From: Heterohyrax brucei
Taxonomy: Eukaryota; Chordata; Mammalia; Hyracoidea; Procaviidae
Length of the DNA: 64,000 bases
Assembly (NCBI GenBank): GCA_028571685.1
Contig: CM053143.1
Location: 4,951,501-5,015,500, forward strand
Direction of reading: 5' to 3'
Shown: positions 11,323 to 23,254 of the stretch, piece by piece
How the letters are laid out: each line of letters opens with the position of its first letter
Numbering within the stretch: position 1 is the first letter of the stretch
Notes under the pieces: generated by a model
The model's input: only the letters and a program-made list of their open reading frames with translations
What the model was told of the DNA's origin: nothing
Database searches by the model: none
Translations under genes and position numbers: made by a program

Positions 11323-12139
11323 ACCTGCCTCCGTCAGATTCTCTATTTCTATCACTTCTTTCCCTCCTATCATCTTTTTCCCAAACATTTGTTGTTTATC
11401 TGATCTACATTAAAAGTTGACTGTTAAGGATTCAAGTAAATCCAGCTCTTTTTCCCAGAGTGTAGGCATAAGCGGAAAGAGATGTACACAGTGGTGAATT
11501 GTCTAGTGTCTTTCAAACATTTTTAAACTATTATCCGTAGTAAAAGCATTCACATTATGTCTCAACCTAGTAGGCACATACGTCAGGGAAAAAGTGGTTC
11601 ACAAAACAAAAGTTATCATACATAAAACACTCTAATGTATTTTTTAAAATCTTTTTGCATTGTTCATGATTCCATTAAATAGATTCAGTGACCCACTAAT
11701 GCGGTTCAACTCATTTTGAAAAATACAGCTCTTGAAGATGTATGTGGACTAAGAATTCTGAAGGGAAGGGATTCAATACTTGTACTCACTATGGCATCCC
11801 CAAATATTTAGCATCTCTCTAGAATACATTAGCTGCCCAACATAAACCTATTTAATGTATGGATGGGTGAATGGATGACTAGTTGTATAGAAGAAATATC
11901 TTAATCAGTATCTAACTCTTCACAGTCACCTGAGAAAACTTCACTGAATAGAGAGTTTGAGCTAAGATATGAAAAATGAAGTGTGTGTGCTTTCAGTGAC
12001 AAAAATCACTGAAATTATTGCCAGAATTGACAGACTTCAGAGAGTGTGGGATATTCGGTGAGTAACAAGTATATCAAAATGGCTACCATGTTCTTTTTCA
12101 AAGTAATAAACTCATTTTAGCACCTTCAGCTTTAAATTT
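11323..12139. other. Unassigned; possible short L2 3' end
   Basis: No gene. Positions 11760-11885 weakly resemble an L2 3' end (TGGCATCCCCAAATATTTAG and a GGATGGGTGAATGGATGACT end). The rest is unassigned. Confidence 0.35.
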
Positions 12140-12720
12140 TATCCATATACTGACGACGCTCAAACTTATGTCTTCAGTCCTAACTTCTCCCTAGATGGCA
12201 AATGTTTATGCTCAACTGTCTACTTAAACTCTGTTTGTGGATGTGTAATAAGCATGCCAAACTTAACATTTCCCAAGAAAAATCCTCTGTTTTCTATTTT
12301 TTCCAACTCCTTCTCACTTGATGTTTCCCATCTTAGTTAATGGGATCAATATCCACACATTAATAAGCCAAAATTAAGAGTTACCCTTGCTAGTCTCATT
12401 TCATAATCTGCCTTGCCATTGATCAAACAAAATACTTCTGAATCCCACTCATTCTCAAAATGTCTCCCGCTGCCACTTTAGTCCAAATTACTGTCATCTC
12501 TTGCCTGAAGTACTGTATTTGTCTTTTAACTTATCTGTCTTCTTCCATTTTTATCTCCTGTCTGAAATACACGTGTACAACCAAACACACAAAGTACTTT
12601 CTCCAGATTGAACAGAACGATCTTCGTAAAGGCTAAATAAGATTGTACCCTCACTGGCTAAAATTTTGTTAGTGTCTCATTGCACTTAAAAGAAGTTAAA
12701 ATATGTATTCTGTCTGAACA
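12140..12720 (+). mobile_element. L2 LINE fragment (3' part)
   Basis: Follows the L2 3' consensus order: CTCAACTGTCTACTTAAACT, ACTTAACATTTCCCAAGAAA, TTTCCCATCTTAGTTAATGG, CCACTTTAGTCCAAATTACT, GTCATCTCTTGCCTGAAGTA and finally AGTGTCTCATTGCACTTAAA. Heavily diverged, as expected for a repeat older than the placental radiation. Confidence 0.75.
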
Positions 12721-12759
12721 AATTCCTATAAATAGTGTAAAATAAGTACTAAAACTATA

Positions 12760-12990
12760 AATTCTAATGCTAAACAGCCTGATTAGTTAAAGGTTTTGGC
12801 ACTTATTAGCTGTAAATTTGGTTGTATTGTCTTCTGTGTATCATTTGTTTTCTCTGTGCCTAATGTCCTCATCTGGAAAACTGGGGCTAATAATAGTACA
12901 TTTGTCATAAAGATATTGTTAGGATGAAAAGAGTCAGCACATGGATTTGAAATTGTGTTTGACACATTGTGTAGTATGTATATATTATTA
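12760..12990 (+). mobile_element. MIR SINE
   Basis: The core pattern is present: TTAGCTGTAAATTTGG, TTTTCTCTGTGCCTAATGTC, CTCATCTGGAAAACTGGGGC, TAATAATAGTACATTTGTCA. Ancient tRNA-derived SINE. Confidence 0.75.
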
Positions 12991-13234
12991 AGAATATAAA
13001 TTATAATTATTTTATAGTTATTTTTATTAATAGAATAGCTATTTTTATACATCATCAGGACCTGATGCATTTTCAATTTTATTTTAAAGCAATCTTTGTC
13101 ACTCCAACCCTTTCAGCTACGTTCTAGATACTCAGATGTTTGATATTTTTGGACTCGTGATACTTGGTGATTTCTTGGATACACTGTAGCCTAGAAATTT
13201 GTGTAAATGAATTACTTTAAATATATTAGCTCTA

Positions 13235-13407
13235 CTATCACTTGCACAGTGGTTAAAGCATTTGACTGTTAACTGAAAGTTAAGCAGTTTAAAACCACCA
13301 GCAGCTCCATGGGTGAAAGATGTGACACTCTGCTTCTGTAGTGATTTATAGCCTAGGAAACTGTATGCTGTTGCTATGAGTCAGAATCCACTTGACGGCA
13401 GTGGATG
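13235..13407 (+). mobile_element. AfroSINE
   Basis: Complete in order: TTGCACAGTGGTTAAAGCAT, CTGAAAGTTAAGCAGTT, GATGTGACACTCTGCTTCTG, the shortened central block, and GAATCCACTTGACGGCAGTG. Confidence 0.92.
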
Positions 13408-13435
13408 GGATAGGCCTAACCTATCAGAAGTGACC

Positions 13436-13590
13436 CTTATTCTCTTCCATACTCTGTTCCTTAACCTGCTTTATCTTCTTCGCAACATATAGTTCTTCTA
13501 CTTACTTGATTGAATTCTTTTGCGGTTGTTCATTATCCATATATATCCACTGATACGCAAATTCCTTTAACAAATATTTGTTAAATGACA
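13436..13590 (+). mobile_element. L2 3' end
   Basis: Diverged L2 tail: CTTATTCTCTTCCATACTCT, GCTTTATCTTCTTCGCAACA and a TTTAACAAATATTTGTTAAA end. Confidence 0.5.
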
Positions 13591-13650
13591 ACATGATGAT
13601 GGATACAAACAAACAAAAATTTGCTGTTTTCATTTCCCACTCATTAGCAT

Positions 13651-13811
13651 CTCTGTGGGACAGTGTAAAATTCTCCTAGAGGGTTTCGTAGGCTGTAAAT
13701 CTTTACAAAATTAGACTGCCACATCTTTTTGCCACGGAGAAGCTGGTGGGTTTGAACCACCAGTCTTTTGCCTAGCAACAGAGCTGTTAACCCTGCATCA
13801 TGACAGCTCCT
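13651..13811 (-). mobile_element. AfroSINE
   Basis: Reverse orientation: GTTTCGTAGGCTGTAAATCT, GACTGCCACATCTTTTTGCC, GGTGGGTTTGAACCACCAGT, then the head end. The 3' tail is missing. Confidence 0.88.
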
Positions 13812-13876
13812 AGAGGACAGACAGGCAGGCAGACAGACAGATAGATTGATAGATAGGTAGATAGACAGATAGATAC
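13812..13876 (+). repeat. GACA/GATA microsatellite
   Basis: Imperfect tetranucleotide array mixing GACA, GGCA and GATA units, directly after the AfroSINE. Confidence 0.9.
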
Positions 13877-14105
13877 CTGGTGCATTTGATTCATGGGAAC
13901 ATTTGATTCATGGGAGGCAGAAGTAAGAATTACGGCTAGACAAGTTCGTATGGCTTTGGGAAAGGTATTTCACTTTATTTTGCATATTTTGGTGTGCCAC
14001 TGGAGAAATTAAACACTGCAGCAACCTATCCAGATCTTTCAAATTGTAAAGATAACTCTGGCAGTACAACAGAGGATTGCTTGGAGTGGACAAGATTGAA
14101 GGATA

Positions 14106-14790
14106 TCCTACCAGTCAAAAGATCTTTTGAAAGCTTGTGAGTAGCTTTCTAAGATGTACTCATCTTTCTCAACCCATCTGGGACAGAGGAGAATGAAGAA
14201 CACCAAAGATATGAGGAAAACATTAGCTCAATAGACAAAAGTAACGCATTAACCGTATGTTCCATCAGCCTGAGACCAGAGGAACGAGATGATGCTTGGC
14301 TACAACTAATGACCTCCCTGACAGGAAACACAGGAGAAAGTCCTTGATGGAACAGGCAAAAAGTATAGTGCTGAACTCAAATTCTGGAAAAAAGACAGAC
14401 TTAATGGTCTGACTGGATGGACCTTGGAAAACATATCCTCAGACTCTCTGTTAGCCCAGAACTAAAACCATTCCCAAAGCAACTCTTCAGACAAGGATTA
14501 GATGGGACTATAAAACATAAAATAGTACACCTGAAGAGAATGTTTCTTAGCTCAAGCAGATATACGAGACTAAATGAAAAGCTCTTATCCAGAGGAAGAA
14601 TGAGAAGGTAGAAAGGCATAACAGCTGGCTGAATGAACACAAGAAACTCAGGGTGGAAAAGTGGAGGATTCTGTCAGATTATACAGACAGCAACTAGGGT
14701 CACATGACAATGTGTGCATATGAATAAAGTTTTGTATGAGAACTTAGCTTGAGTTATAAACTTTCACCTAAAGCACATATTTTTCTTTTT
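14106..14790 (+). mobile_element. Old L1 3' UTR-like element
   Basis: Shares its order with 56650-57420 here: TTTTGAAAGCTTGTGAGTAG, a GATGATGCTTGGCTACAACT region, ATGGAACAGG, GACTCTCTGTTAGCCCAGAA, GGATTAGATGGGACTATAAA, GAAGGCAG-like AGAAGGTAGAAAGGCATAAC, and a TATAAACTTTCACCTAAAGC end before an A/T-rich tail. The same GTCTTAAAAGC wording appears in the 3' UTRs of the fuller L1s, so I take it as a 5'-truncated copy of an older L1 subfamily. Open frames inside are chance. Confidence 0.55.
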
Positions 14791-14818
14791 AAAAAGTTTT
14801 TTATAAAAAATTAATTTG

Positions 14819-14956
14819 AGGTGCCCATCAACTCAGACTCAATAGCAACAGAGTAGCATTGCCCTGTAGTGTTTGCAAGGAGTAGTTGGTGGGTTTGAAC
14901 TGTAGACCTTTTAGTTAGCAGCTGTAGCTCTTAAACACCGCGCCACCAGGGCACCC
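14819..14956 (-). mobile_element. AfroSINE (shortened)
   Basis: Reverse orientation: CATCAACTCAGACTCAATAG, GCCCTGTAGTGTTTGCAAGG, GGTGGGTTTGAACTGTAGAC, CACCGCGCCACCAGGGCACC. The part between the central block and the B box is deleted. Confidence 0.9.
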
Positions 14957-15352
14957 CATTTGATATGTGTCTAAACTATACCAATGTCGGTAAAGATAAA
15001 AATGAGAGTAAGCATTCAGGAGACATACTTAATGCAATTGTTACATCTTAGTCATCCCTTGCTAGAAAGCAAAAATGTGGTATTTGTAATAATATCACAA
15101 ATCAAAACACTTTGCCACTTGAATGTTTACTCACAGGAAATGATGTTTCTAAATCTGCCCTATCTAAATCCAGAAGTTCTCAAGTATACACACAGTGACT
15201 AAACATGTAAATTGAATATTACCTACCAATATTAGATTAAGTATGTAAATTTAATACTACCTACCAGTATTAGAATCTTAAAGACTTTCCTTTCAGAGGA
15301 TGAAAGGTGAGAGCACAGCTTCTTCCCTGCCATCATTTCCTTCAGTATTGTT
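14957..15352. other. No recognisable feature
   Basis: About 400 bases without an assignable repeat. A direct repeat of about 25 bases (AATTGAATATTACCTACCAA at 15210 versus AATTTAATACTACCTACCAG at 15248) is a small local duplication. Confidence 0.45.
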
Positions 15353-15481
15353 GAACCATTGTGTACAATGGTTAAGAGATCAGCTGCTAACCATTTCCTC
15401 CTTTGAAATCCTATGGAGTCAGTTCTTTTATATTCTGCAAGTTTACTGTGAGTTGGTATCAACCCAATGGCAGAAGGTTTT
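15353..15481 (+). mobile_element. AfroSINE (diverged, shortened)
   Basis: Head TGTACAATGGTTAAGAGATC, GCTGCTAACCATTTCCTCCT, and a 3' end at GTTGGTATCAACCCAATGGC. Confidence 0.8.
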
Positions 15482-16937
15482 CCTCAACAGGTAGTTCTTC
15501 TCTATCTAGATTTTGCTTCCTGTGAAGTATAGAAGGAGGTTGGCTGAACAAAGTATACAATAAGCATCCTCTGGGACCATATACAAGACCACAATTCCTT
15601 ATAACATTCAGGTCCTGCTTCTTGATTATAACACATATTGTCAAGATTTTAATTTCTCCATAGTACTTTTGTTCCAGAAATCCTCTTGTTTCTCTCATCA
15701 TTTCAGCTTCTCATAGGGACCCCTCTTGTTCAAGTTTACCACACAGGTCTGAAGTTAAATGTGTACCATGTTTAAACACTTCTTCATTGAATTTGAGTGC
15801 TAAGTAAATTAATGAATAGATTCAGCTTGAGTTTCATTTTCCATATCATACAACATTTAAATGACTGATTGGTGCTGGATAGCCAGATAAAATCTAAATT
15901 CTTTCCCAGGACAATACCCTGTTAAAATACCACTCAACCATAGAAAAAGTAGATGAAGATGCCTAAGTTTTTGACTTGAATGACTAGATGGGATGGTAGC
16001 GTCATTCACCAAAAGAAATAACACAGACATAAATGGTCAGGGTATTTTTTAAATTTTTTTTTGAAGCCCTTGAGCTTCTATGATTTGCTCCTTGAGGTAG
16101 AGAGAGAGGAAGAGAGAGACAGAGAGAGACAGAAGGACAGACAGATGATAGATCTTTTTAAGATAGATTCATAGACACATGATTTGTCATTTTCAAACCC
16201 CCTGTGATGTCAAGTTCCAAGTTAGTACATATTATGCCTGCTTTTTAGAAAGAACTCAACCCAAACCAAGTAAGTAAAAGCTTGAAATTAGAAAACAAGT
16301 TTTAGCCTTCATCCCAGTGCTTCATACTATATTGCCCACATATAACCTCATGTACCTAAATTATGAAGTGAATATCTTCTGATTGCCCTCTATAGTAAGT
16401 TTTTTTCATTAAGCAGGCCTAATGTGAGCAAGAATAAGAAAAGGAATGCCAAAGCCAAGTGCCGTCGACCGAACCCTCAAATCCTGGCAGAGAATGAGAC
16501 AGTGCACTCATACCCAGCAGAACAAAGGAAGCCATTCGGAAGAGTCCGTGAATGTCTTTTCATCCCAATGTCTAAACTAGATAAAATTAGCCTACTGTTA
16601 GCAAAAATTGTGGTTGTTCGAAACATCTGAAAACTTACTAGATCTTACAGAAGTTTCTGAGCAAATGTGACCTTTTTTAACTATCAAAGAACTACCACGA
16701 CCTTTTCTATGTGATCTATTAAATTGGTATGTGGCAGCAAATAATTAGGATTAATGGTGAAGGAACCTGGCCCCTCTGTGTAGAGATGCTCTTTCTTTGT
16801 AGCTCATTCTCGCATCTGCCTGCTGCTTTATTCCTCAGGTTTCAAATACTGAAGAGTACATGGCATTAGCTGATAGATCACATTTAAAACAAAGCGGTAG
16901 AGATACTTTCACATTTGCCTCTGATCGCATTTTAAGA
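15482..16937. other. Mostly unassigned; GA-rich tract and one AfroSINE tail
   Basis: Contains a GAGA/GACA low-complexity tract at about 16096-16152 and an AfroSINE-tail fragment at 16448-16470. A 68-codon frame at 16424-16630 spans that fragment and is not credible as a gene. The rest is unassigned. Confidence 0.45.
16448..16470 (-). mobile_element. AfroSINE 3'-tail fragment
   Basis: The 23 bases GCCAAAGCCAAGTGCCGTCG plus ACC are the reverse complement of the GGCTTGG-type AfroSINE end. I see no clear target-site duplication. Confidence 0.55.
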
Positions 16938-17095
16938 AAACTTGATGGTATAGTGGTTAGGTGCTACAGTTGCTAACCAGAAGGTTAGTGGTTCGAATCT
17001 ACCAGCTGCTCCTTGGAAACTCTATGGAGTAGTTCTACTCTGTCATACAGACATGACTATGAGTTGGGATCAATTCGATGGCAGTGGGTTTGTTT
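16938..17095 (+). mobile_element. AfroSINE with intact B box
   Basis: Among the best preserved here: GGTATAGTGGTTAGGTGCTA, the B-box-like GGTTCGAATCT at 16990-17000, CTCCTTGGAAACTCTATGGA, GATCAATTCGATGGCAGTGG and a GTTTGTTT tail. The A and B boxes belong to an RNA polymerase III promoter of tRNA origin; this is not a working tRNA gene. Confidence 0.93.
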
Positions 17096-17451
17096 CTGTT
17101 TGTTTGTGTGGCCTAATGTTCCCTTTTTATTTTGGCATCTCTGAATATGGTATTTATACCTCCTTTTTTGGAAGATTAATTATCAATTCTTATTTTGTAT
17201 TCTACAAGAAAAAAATATGTGGTATCTTTGAAACTCTTGTTTTGCTGCTCAGACTGTAAACCAGTACATCACGTATATAACATGTGAGTTCAAAAACTGA
17301 ATAAATCAAGTGGCCTTGAATAAATCAAATGGCCTTCAAATCCATTTTTCTGATTCTTGTAACAGATTCAATTATTATTAATCCCAAAGTTCACAAATTT
17401 GTCTATACATATAAACTGTTTTGAAGTCAAGAGAAGGACTTCAATAGATAT

Positions 17452-17662
17452 GTTGTTATTAGGTTCTGTCAGGTGGGTTCTGACTCATAGCAACCCAACA
17501 GAATGAAGCACTACCTGGTGCTGCACCACGTCCACAGTTGTTGTTATGCTTGAGCCTGTATTGCAGCCACTGTGTCAATCCATCCCCTTGAGGGTCTTCC
17601 TCTTTTCTTTTTCGCTGAACCTCTGCTTTACCAAATGTGCTATCCTTCCCTAGGGACTGATC
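17452..17662 (-). mobile_element. RTE-type LINE 3' end
   Basis: On the plus strand it begins TGTTGTTATTAGGTTCTGTC followed by GGGTTCTGACTCATAGCAAC, then TTGTTATGCTTGAGCC, GCAGCCACTGTGTCAATCCA and TTGAGGGTCTTCCTCTTTTC. In reverse this is the C-terminal coding end and the 3' terminus of an RTE (BovB-related) LINE. Its terminal 45 bases resemble the AfroSINE 3' end. Confidence 0.75.
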
Positions 17663-17999
17663 AATAAACACAGAGAAACAAAATTTATTCTTTAGCAAAA
17701 TACATTTGACTCATTTCAGAACTTACCAGAGTCACTATTATACTTTTGTTTGAGCTCCATCCCAATTCATGTACAAAAGAATGTAAACTAAATACAGATA
17801 TGTGCCAGAAATGTGGGAAGTAGTAAAAACATATACTTCATAACACTTCAAATCCATATGTTGATAATGCATATTAAATAACCCTGTGTTAGGCAGAGAA
17901 GTTCTTATTACCCTTTCTATTGACATGGTCAAGGAACTTTCCATGAACATTCTAAGAGTAAGTGGAAACACAAAAACTGTCACAAAAGTCTTCTGACTC
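17663..17999. other. No recognisable feature
   Basis: About 340 bases of AT-rich sequence. The 93-codon minus-strand frame at 17738-18019 has no familiar motif. Confidence 0.4.
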
Positions 18000-18775
18000 C
18001 TCATTTGTTTATTTCTCACTTTTGTATATTAAATGTATTTATATATAATTTATACATATGAAATGTGCCTCTTTTTAGCTTATACTTTGTTTTGAGAAAT
18101 GGCCACAATGATTTAACTACCACAATTATCAAGATATACAGGGTCAAACAATTAGGCTTGTAAACTCCTCCTAGAAAAACGGTTACATACCTCACTGCTG
18201 AATATCACTGTGGTTGCCTTTGAAGTACTCCAACATTGCAAAATGTACAATTCAATAGTTTCTACATGCACTATTTAGTGACATTGGTTACTTTCTTTTA
18301 ATTGTGTGATCATTCTCACCCTACTTGTCTCAGTTGTTCTTCCCCTGCTGTCATAAATACGCATCTCCATAAGGTTTCTATCTAAACTTTTAAGTTGTTT
18401 TTATCAGTTTTATATAATATAGTTTTAAAAGAGCATAATGTTCAAGGCAGACTTTTTTACAAGTTAAGTTGAGCTATTACTTGATTTTAACGAGACATAC
18501 AGGGATATTTTGGGCTTAAAGTTTAAAGATAATATCAGGGCAATAGTTTCAGGGGTTTGTCCAACCTTCATGGCTCCAGAAAGTCTGGGTTACATCAAAC
18601 TATGAAATTCTTTTCTGCATTTTCTCTCTTTTGATCAGGATCCTTATATGGAATCTTTGATCAAAATGTTTAGCAATGATAGCCAAGAACCATTCAGCAC
18701 TCTTGATCTCATGGCAAAGGAGGCAATTGTTCATGGAGGCAATCAGTCACACATTCTATATCCTCCTGTGTTTCT
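18000..18775 (-). repeat. Old dispersed repeat, probably L1 3' UTR (left part)
   Basis: Holds a run I recall from other placental genomes: TGGTTACTTTCTTTTAATTG, GTGTGATCATTCTCACCCTA, AGAGCATAATGTTCAAGGCA, CATGGCTCCAGAAAGTCTGG, GATCAGGATCCTTATATGGA, GGCAATTGTTCATGGAGGCA. It continues at 24871 after the inserted L1. The family is uncertain and the strand is inferred. Confidence 0.45.
18139..18232. mobile_element. Mariner end fragment
   Basis: The terminal sequence GTCAAACAATTAGGCTTGTA and CTGAATATCACTGTGGTTGC match the arm of the palindromic mariners at 25859 and 33795. Only one arm end is left, inside the older repeat. Confidence 0.7.
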
Positions 18776-18959
18776 TTCTTTTTATTAAATAAAAAATGGA
18801 AGGGTACATACTCTGTGCTTACAATATAGGGTTAAGATGGGAGAAGCACACAAGTTGTGTTGAAGTCCCATTGATACTGATCTTACTAATGTGTATTGTC
18901 ATCAATTTCACCCAATCAAATTTCTAACAACTGTCTAATCTAAACCCTCGCCTCTCGCC

Positions 18960-21900
18960 CTTCCGCCCTCCCACTCTCTCCACCCTTGTAGCCATCAAGG
19001 AGTCTTTTCTGTTATGTATGAGTCTGCTTTTAAGTTTTTGTTGTGGGGGTCTCGTATAATACTTGTCCTTCTGTCGCTGACTAGTTTCACTCAACATAAT
19101 GTCCTCCAGTTGAGACCAAGTTGGGAGATGTTTCCTGCTATCATCATTGTTCTTTATCATGCATAGTACTCCATTGAGTACTTATATCACAGTTTACCCA
19201 TCCATTCTTCTGTTGTTGGGCATCTGGGTTGATTCCACCTTTTTGCCATCATGGACTGTGCTGCAATGAGCATTCGTGTGCATCTATCAGTTGGTGTGAA
19301 TGGCCTTGATTCTGTAAGATATGTTCCAAGCAGAGGAATTACTGCGTCAAGTGGTATACGTATATCCATTATTTTAAGGTAACACCAGATTGCTTTCCAA
19401 AGAGGTTGCACCATTCTGCAATCCCACCAAGAGTGTAGGAGAGTTCCAATCTCTCCACAGTCTCTCCAACATTTAGTATTTTGCATTTTTTGGATCATGG
19501 CCAAACTTGTTGGGGTGAGATGGTATCTCATTGTCGTTTTGATTTGAATTTCTTTAATAGTTAATGATCGTGAGCATTTCCGCATGTGTTTTTTGGCTTC
19601 CTGGATCTCCTCGTTAGAGAAATGTCCTGTCCATCCCCTTTGCCCATCACTTAATTGGATGATTTGTCTTTTTCTTATTGATATTTTGTAGTACCTTATA
19701 GAATATGGAGATCAGGCATCGGTCTGACATAGAGTTGCCAAATATTTTTTTCCCATTCTGCAGGTGGTCTTGTAATTCTTTTGATGAAGTCTTTGGATGA
19801 GCAGAAGCGTTTGATTCTTATTAATTCCCATTTGTCTATTTTCTTTTCTGATGAATGTGTTTTGTTTGTCAGATTTTGAAGTCTGTCTATATTGTGTATT
19901 AAAACTTCCATGGTTGACTCTATTTTATCTTGGATGAGTTTTATCATTTTAGCTTTTATATGTAGGTCTTTTATCCAGTTTGAGTTGATTTTTGTATAAG
20001 GTGTGAGACATGAATCTTGTTTCAATTTTTTGCAGATGGATATCCAATTATGCCAGTACCATTTGTTAAAGAGACTGTTCTTACCCAGTTCAAAATCTTA
20101 GGACCTTTGTCAAATATCAGCTGTTCATAGGAGGATGGTGACATCTCTAGGGTCTCTACTTTGTTCCATTGGTCTATCTGTCTCTTTCTGTACCAGTACC
20201 AGGCTGTTTTGACTACCGTGGCAGTGTAATAGGTTTTAAAGTCAGGTAATAAGAGGCCTTCCAGTGTGTTCTTCTTTTCCAGTAGTTCTTTACTTATCCA
20301 GGGCTTCTTCCCTTTCCAAATAAAGATGATAATTTGTTTCTCCATCTCCTTAAGAAATGTCACTGGAATTTGTATTGGGATTGTATTGTATAAGCATACT
20401 GCTTTGGGCAAAATAGACATTTTCACAATATTGAATCTTCCTATCCATGAGTAGGGAAGATTACTCCTCTTATGTAAGTCTCTCCTAGTTTCTTGTAGTA
20501 AGGTTTTGTAGTTTTCTCTGTAAAGATCTCTTATTTCTCTAGTTAGATTTATTCCTAGGTATTTTATCTTCTTGGAGGCTATTGTAAATGGAATTGATTT
20601 TGTGATTCTTCTTTAATAATTTCACAGTTGGTATAAAGGAATCCTATTGATTTAGTTATGTTTAACTTGTATCCCAACACTTTGCTGAATTCTTCTATTA
20701 GCTCTACTAGTTTACTTATCAATTTCTTTGGATTCTCTGTATAAGCAATCATATCATCTGCAAAGAGGGAAATCTTTACTTCTTCATTGCCAATACAGAT
20801 GTCTTTTATTTCTTTCAGTTGTCTAGTTGCTCTGGCTAGATGTTGATAGAAGTGGTGAGAGTGGGCATCCTTGTCTAGTTCTCATTCTCGAAAGGAATTC
20901 TTTCAGTCTTTCACCATTCAGGATGATGAAAGCAGTTGGCTTTGCATAGATGCTACTGATTATATTGAGGAATTTCCCCTTTATTCCTATTTTTCTGAGA
21001 GTTTTATGCATGAATGGATGTTGAACTTTGTCAAATGCCTTTTCTGCATCAATTGACAAAATCAGGTGATTTTTATCTTTTGTATTATTAATGTGGTTGA
21101 TTACATTAATTGTTTTTCTGATGTTGAACCAGCCTTGTATCTCTGGAATGAAACCAACTTGATCATGAAGAATTATTTCTTTAATATGCTGTTGAATTCT
21201 ATTGACTAGAATTTTGTTGAAGATTTTTTGCATCTAGATTCATGAGTGATGTTGGCCTGTAATTTTCTTTTTTTGTGGAATCTTTCACTGGTTTTGGTAT
21301 CAGCATTATGCTGGCTTCATAGGATGAATTTGGAAGTATTTCATCTCTTTCTATGGTGTGAAATAGCCTCAACAGTATCGGAGTTAATTCTTCTCTAAAA
21401 GTTCGGTAGAATTCTCCGGTGAAGCCATTTGGGCCAGGACTGTTTTTGGTTAGTAGATTGTTGATGACTTTTTCAATCTCTTCCTTTGTGATAGATTTAT
21501 TAAGTTGATCTATTTCTCCTTGTGATAATCTTGGTGAGTCATGTGAATCTAGAAATTTGTCCATTTCCCCTAGGTTTTCAAACCTGTTAGAGTACAGCTT
21601 TTCACTGTATTCTGTTATTATATGTTTTATTTCAGTTGGGTCTGTTGTAACATCTCCCAACTCATTTCTTAATTGGGTTATTTGTATCTTCTGGTGTTTT
21701 TCTTTTGTAAGTTTAGCCAGTGATTTATCAATTTTGTTGATCTTTTCAAAGAACCAGCTTTTGGTTGTGTTAATTTTTTCAATTGTTTTTCTATTCTCTA
21801 ATTCATTTAGTTCTGCTCTAATCCTTATAATCTGTTTTATTCTGGTGACTGAGGGCTTCCTTTGCTGTCTTTCTACTTGTTCAAGCTATGAGTTTAAGTC

Positions 21901-22829
21901 TTTAATTTGTGCTCCTTCTTCTTTCCGGAAGTGTGCATTTATAGAGATAAGCTGATCTCTGAGCACTGCTTTTGCTGTAGCCCATAAATTCTGATACGAT
22001 GTGCTTTCATTCTCATTTGAATCCATAAATTTCTTTAATGTGTCTTTAATTTCTTTTATAACCCAAGGTTTTATGCACAAAGTGTTGTTTAGTTTCTATA
22101 AGTTTGAATTTTTACTTATGAATTTTCTGTTATTGATTTCTATGTTTATAGCTCTGTGTCCGAGAACATATTTTGCAATAAATCAATGGTTTGTATTTTA
22201 TAGAGAATTGTTTTATGACTTAACACATGGTCTATTCTGGAGAATGTTCCATGTGCTTTGGAGAAGAAGGTGTATTTATCTGTTGGTGGGTGAAAAGATC
22301 TGTATATGTTGATAAGGTCAAAATGGTTGATTGTTGCATTAAGATCTTCTGTATCGTCATTAAGATTTTTTCTGGATGATCTATCTTTAACAGAAAGGGA
22401 AGTGTTAAAGTCCCCAACTATTACTGTGGAATGATCAATCTCATTTTTCAGTGTTGTCGGTATTTTTTCAATGTATTTAGGTGCTTTGGTATTGGGTGCA
22501 TAAATATTTAATATTGTGAAGTCTTGCTTGAGTATTGAAACTTTCATCAATAAATATTGACCATCCTTGTCCACAATAGTGGATTTCACATTAAAATCTA
22601 TTTTATCTGAGATTAATATTGCCACACCTGCTCTTTTTTGTGTGTTGTTAGCTTGAAATATATTATTCCAAACTTTAATTCTCAACCTGTCTTTATCTTT
22701 AAGTCTATGGTGTGTTTCTTGTAAGGAACATACAGATGTGTCATGTCTTTTGATCTAGGATATCACTCGCTGTCTCTTTACTGGAGCATTCAGTCCATTT
22801 GCATTTAATGTGATTATTGATATGCTTAG
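18960..22829 (-). pseudogene. L1 element C ORF2 (endonuclease, reverse transcriptase)
   Basis: Encodes the L1 endonuclease/reverse transcriptase that nicks T-rich DNA and copies L1 RNA at the break. The endonuclease part includes SLQETH (catalytic Glu region), then an open run at 22685-22146 with AGVAILISDKIDF, IVGDFNTSLSVKDRSSRK and HGTFSRIDHVL. The RT part is at 21660-20823: [33 protein letters not shown] (motif A) and [11 protein letters not shown] (motif B). FADD (motif C) is intact at 20753-20764. The C-terminal part at 20426-18924 has [11 protein letters not shown], the cysteine-containing [17 protein letters not shown], and KRWNQPRCPTTEEW. At least five stops or frameshifts separate the open pieces. 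Confidence 0.93.
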
Positions 22830-23254
22830 TGGTGCTTAGTGTTTAGTGGTGTCATTGTGATATGTTTATTTTCATGTTGATGTTTCCTCTGTTGTTCCTA
22901 TTAATCTGTCTGGGACATTCTGCTTTATGGATTGTATAAGTGTTGATTTTGTATTCATTGAGACTCCTGTAATTCCATTTCCTAATTTCAAATAATGTAT
23001 TATTAATCTGTTTTATGGCTATATGTATTATCCCCCTTAACACATATTTATTGAAATCAATTTTAACTACTTGATAAGTTTGAAACCTTCTCTGCATCAA
23101 AAATAACTGTAGCTATTGTAGTGTATCCCTGTAGTGTATCATGGACTCCATAATTATAATACTGTAGATTTTGGCTAGGTTTGGTGAATTTTTGTGGCTT
23201 CCTTAACTGATTAGAAATTTGGATGACGTGCCTTGAATTATCACCTAAAACATA

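Noticed and set aside
13812..13876. Regularly spaced repeats resembling an array
   Set aside because: A tetranucleotide microsatellite with no spacers; CRISPR arrays are not expected in a mammalian nuclear genome.
14401..14640. Overlapping open frames on both strands (79 and 64 codons)
   Set aside because: They lie in an old L1 3' UTR-like element and show no motif.
16938..17010. tRNA-like head with A and B boxes
   Set aside because: It is the start of an AfroSINE, not a tRNA gene: no acceptor stem or anticodon arm that folds properly, and many copies exist.
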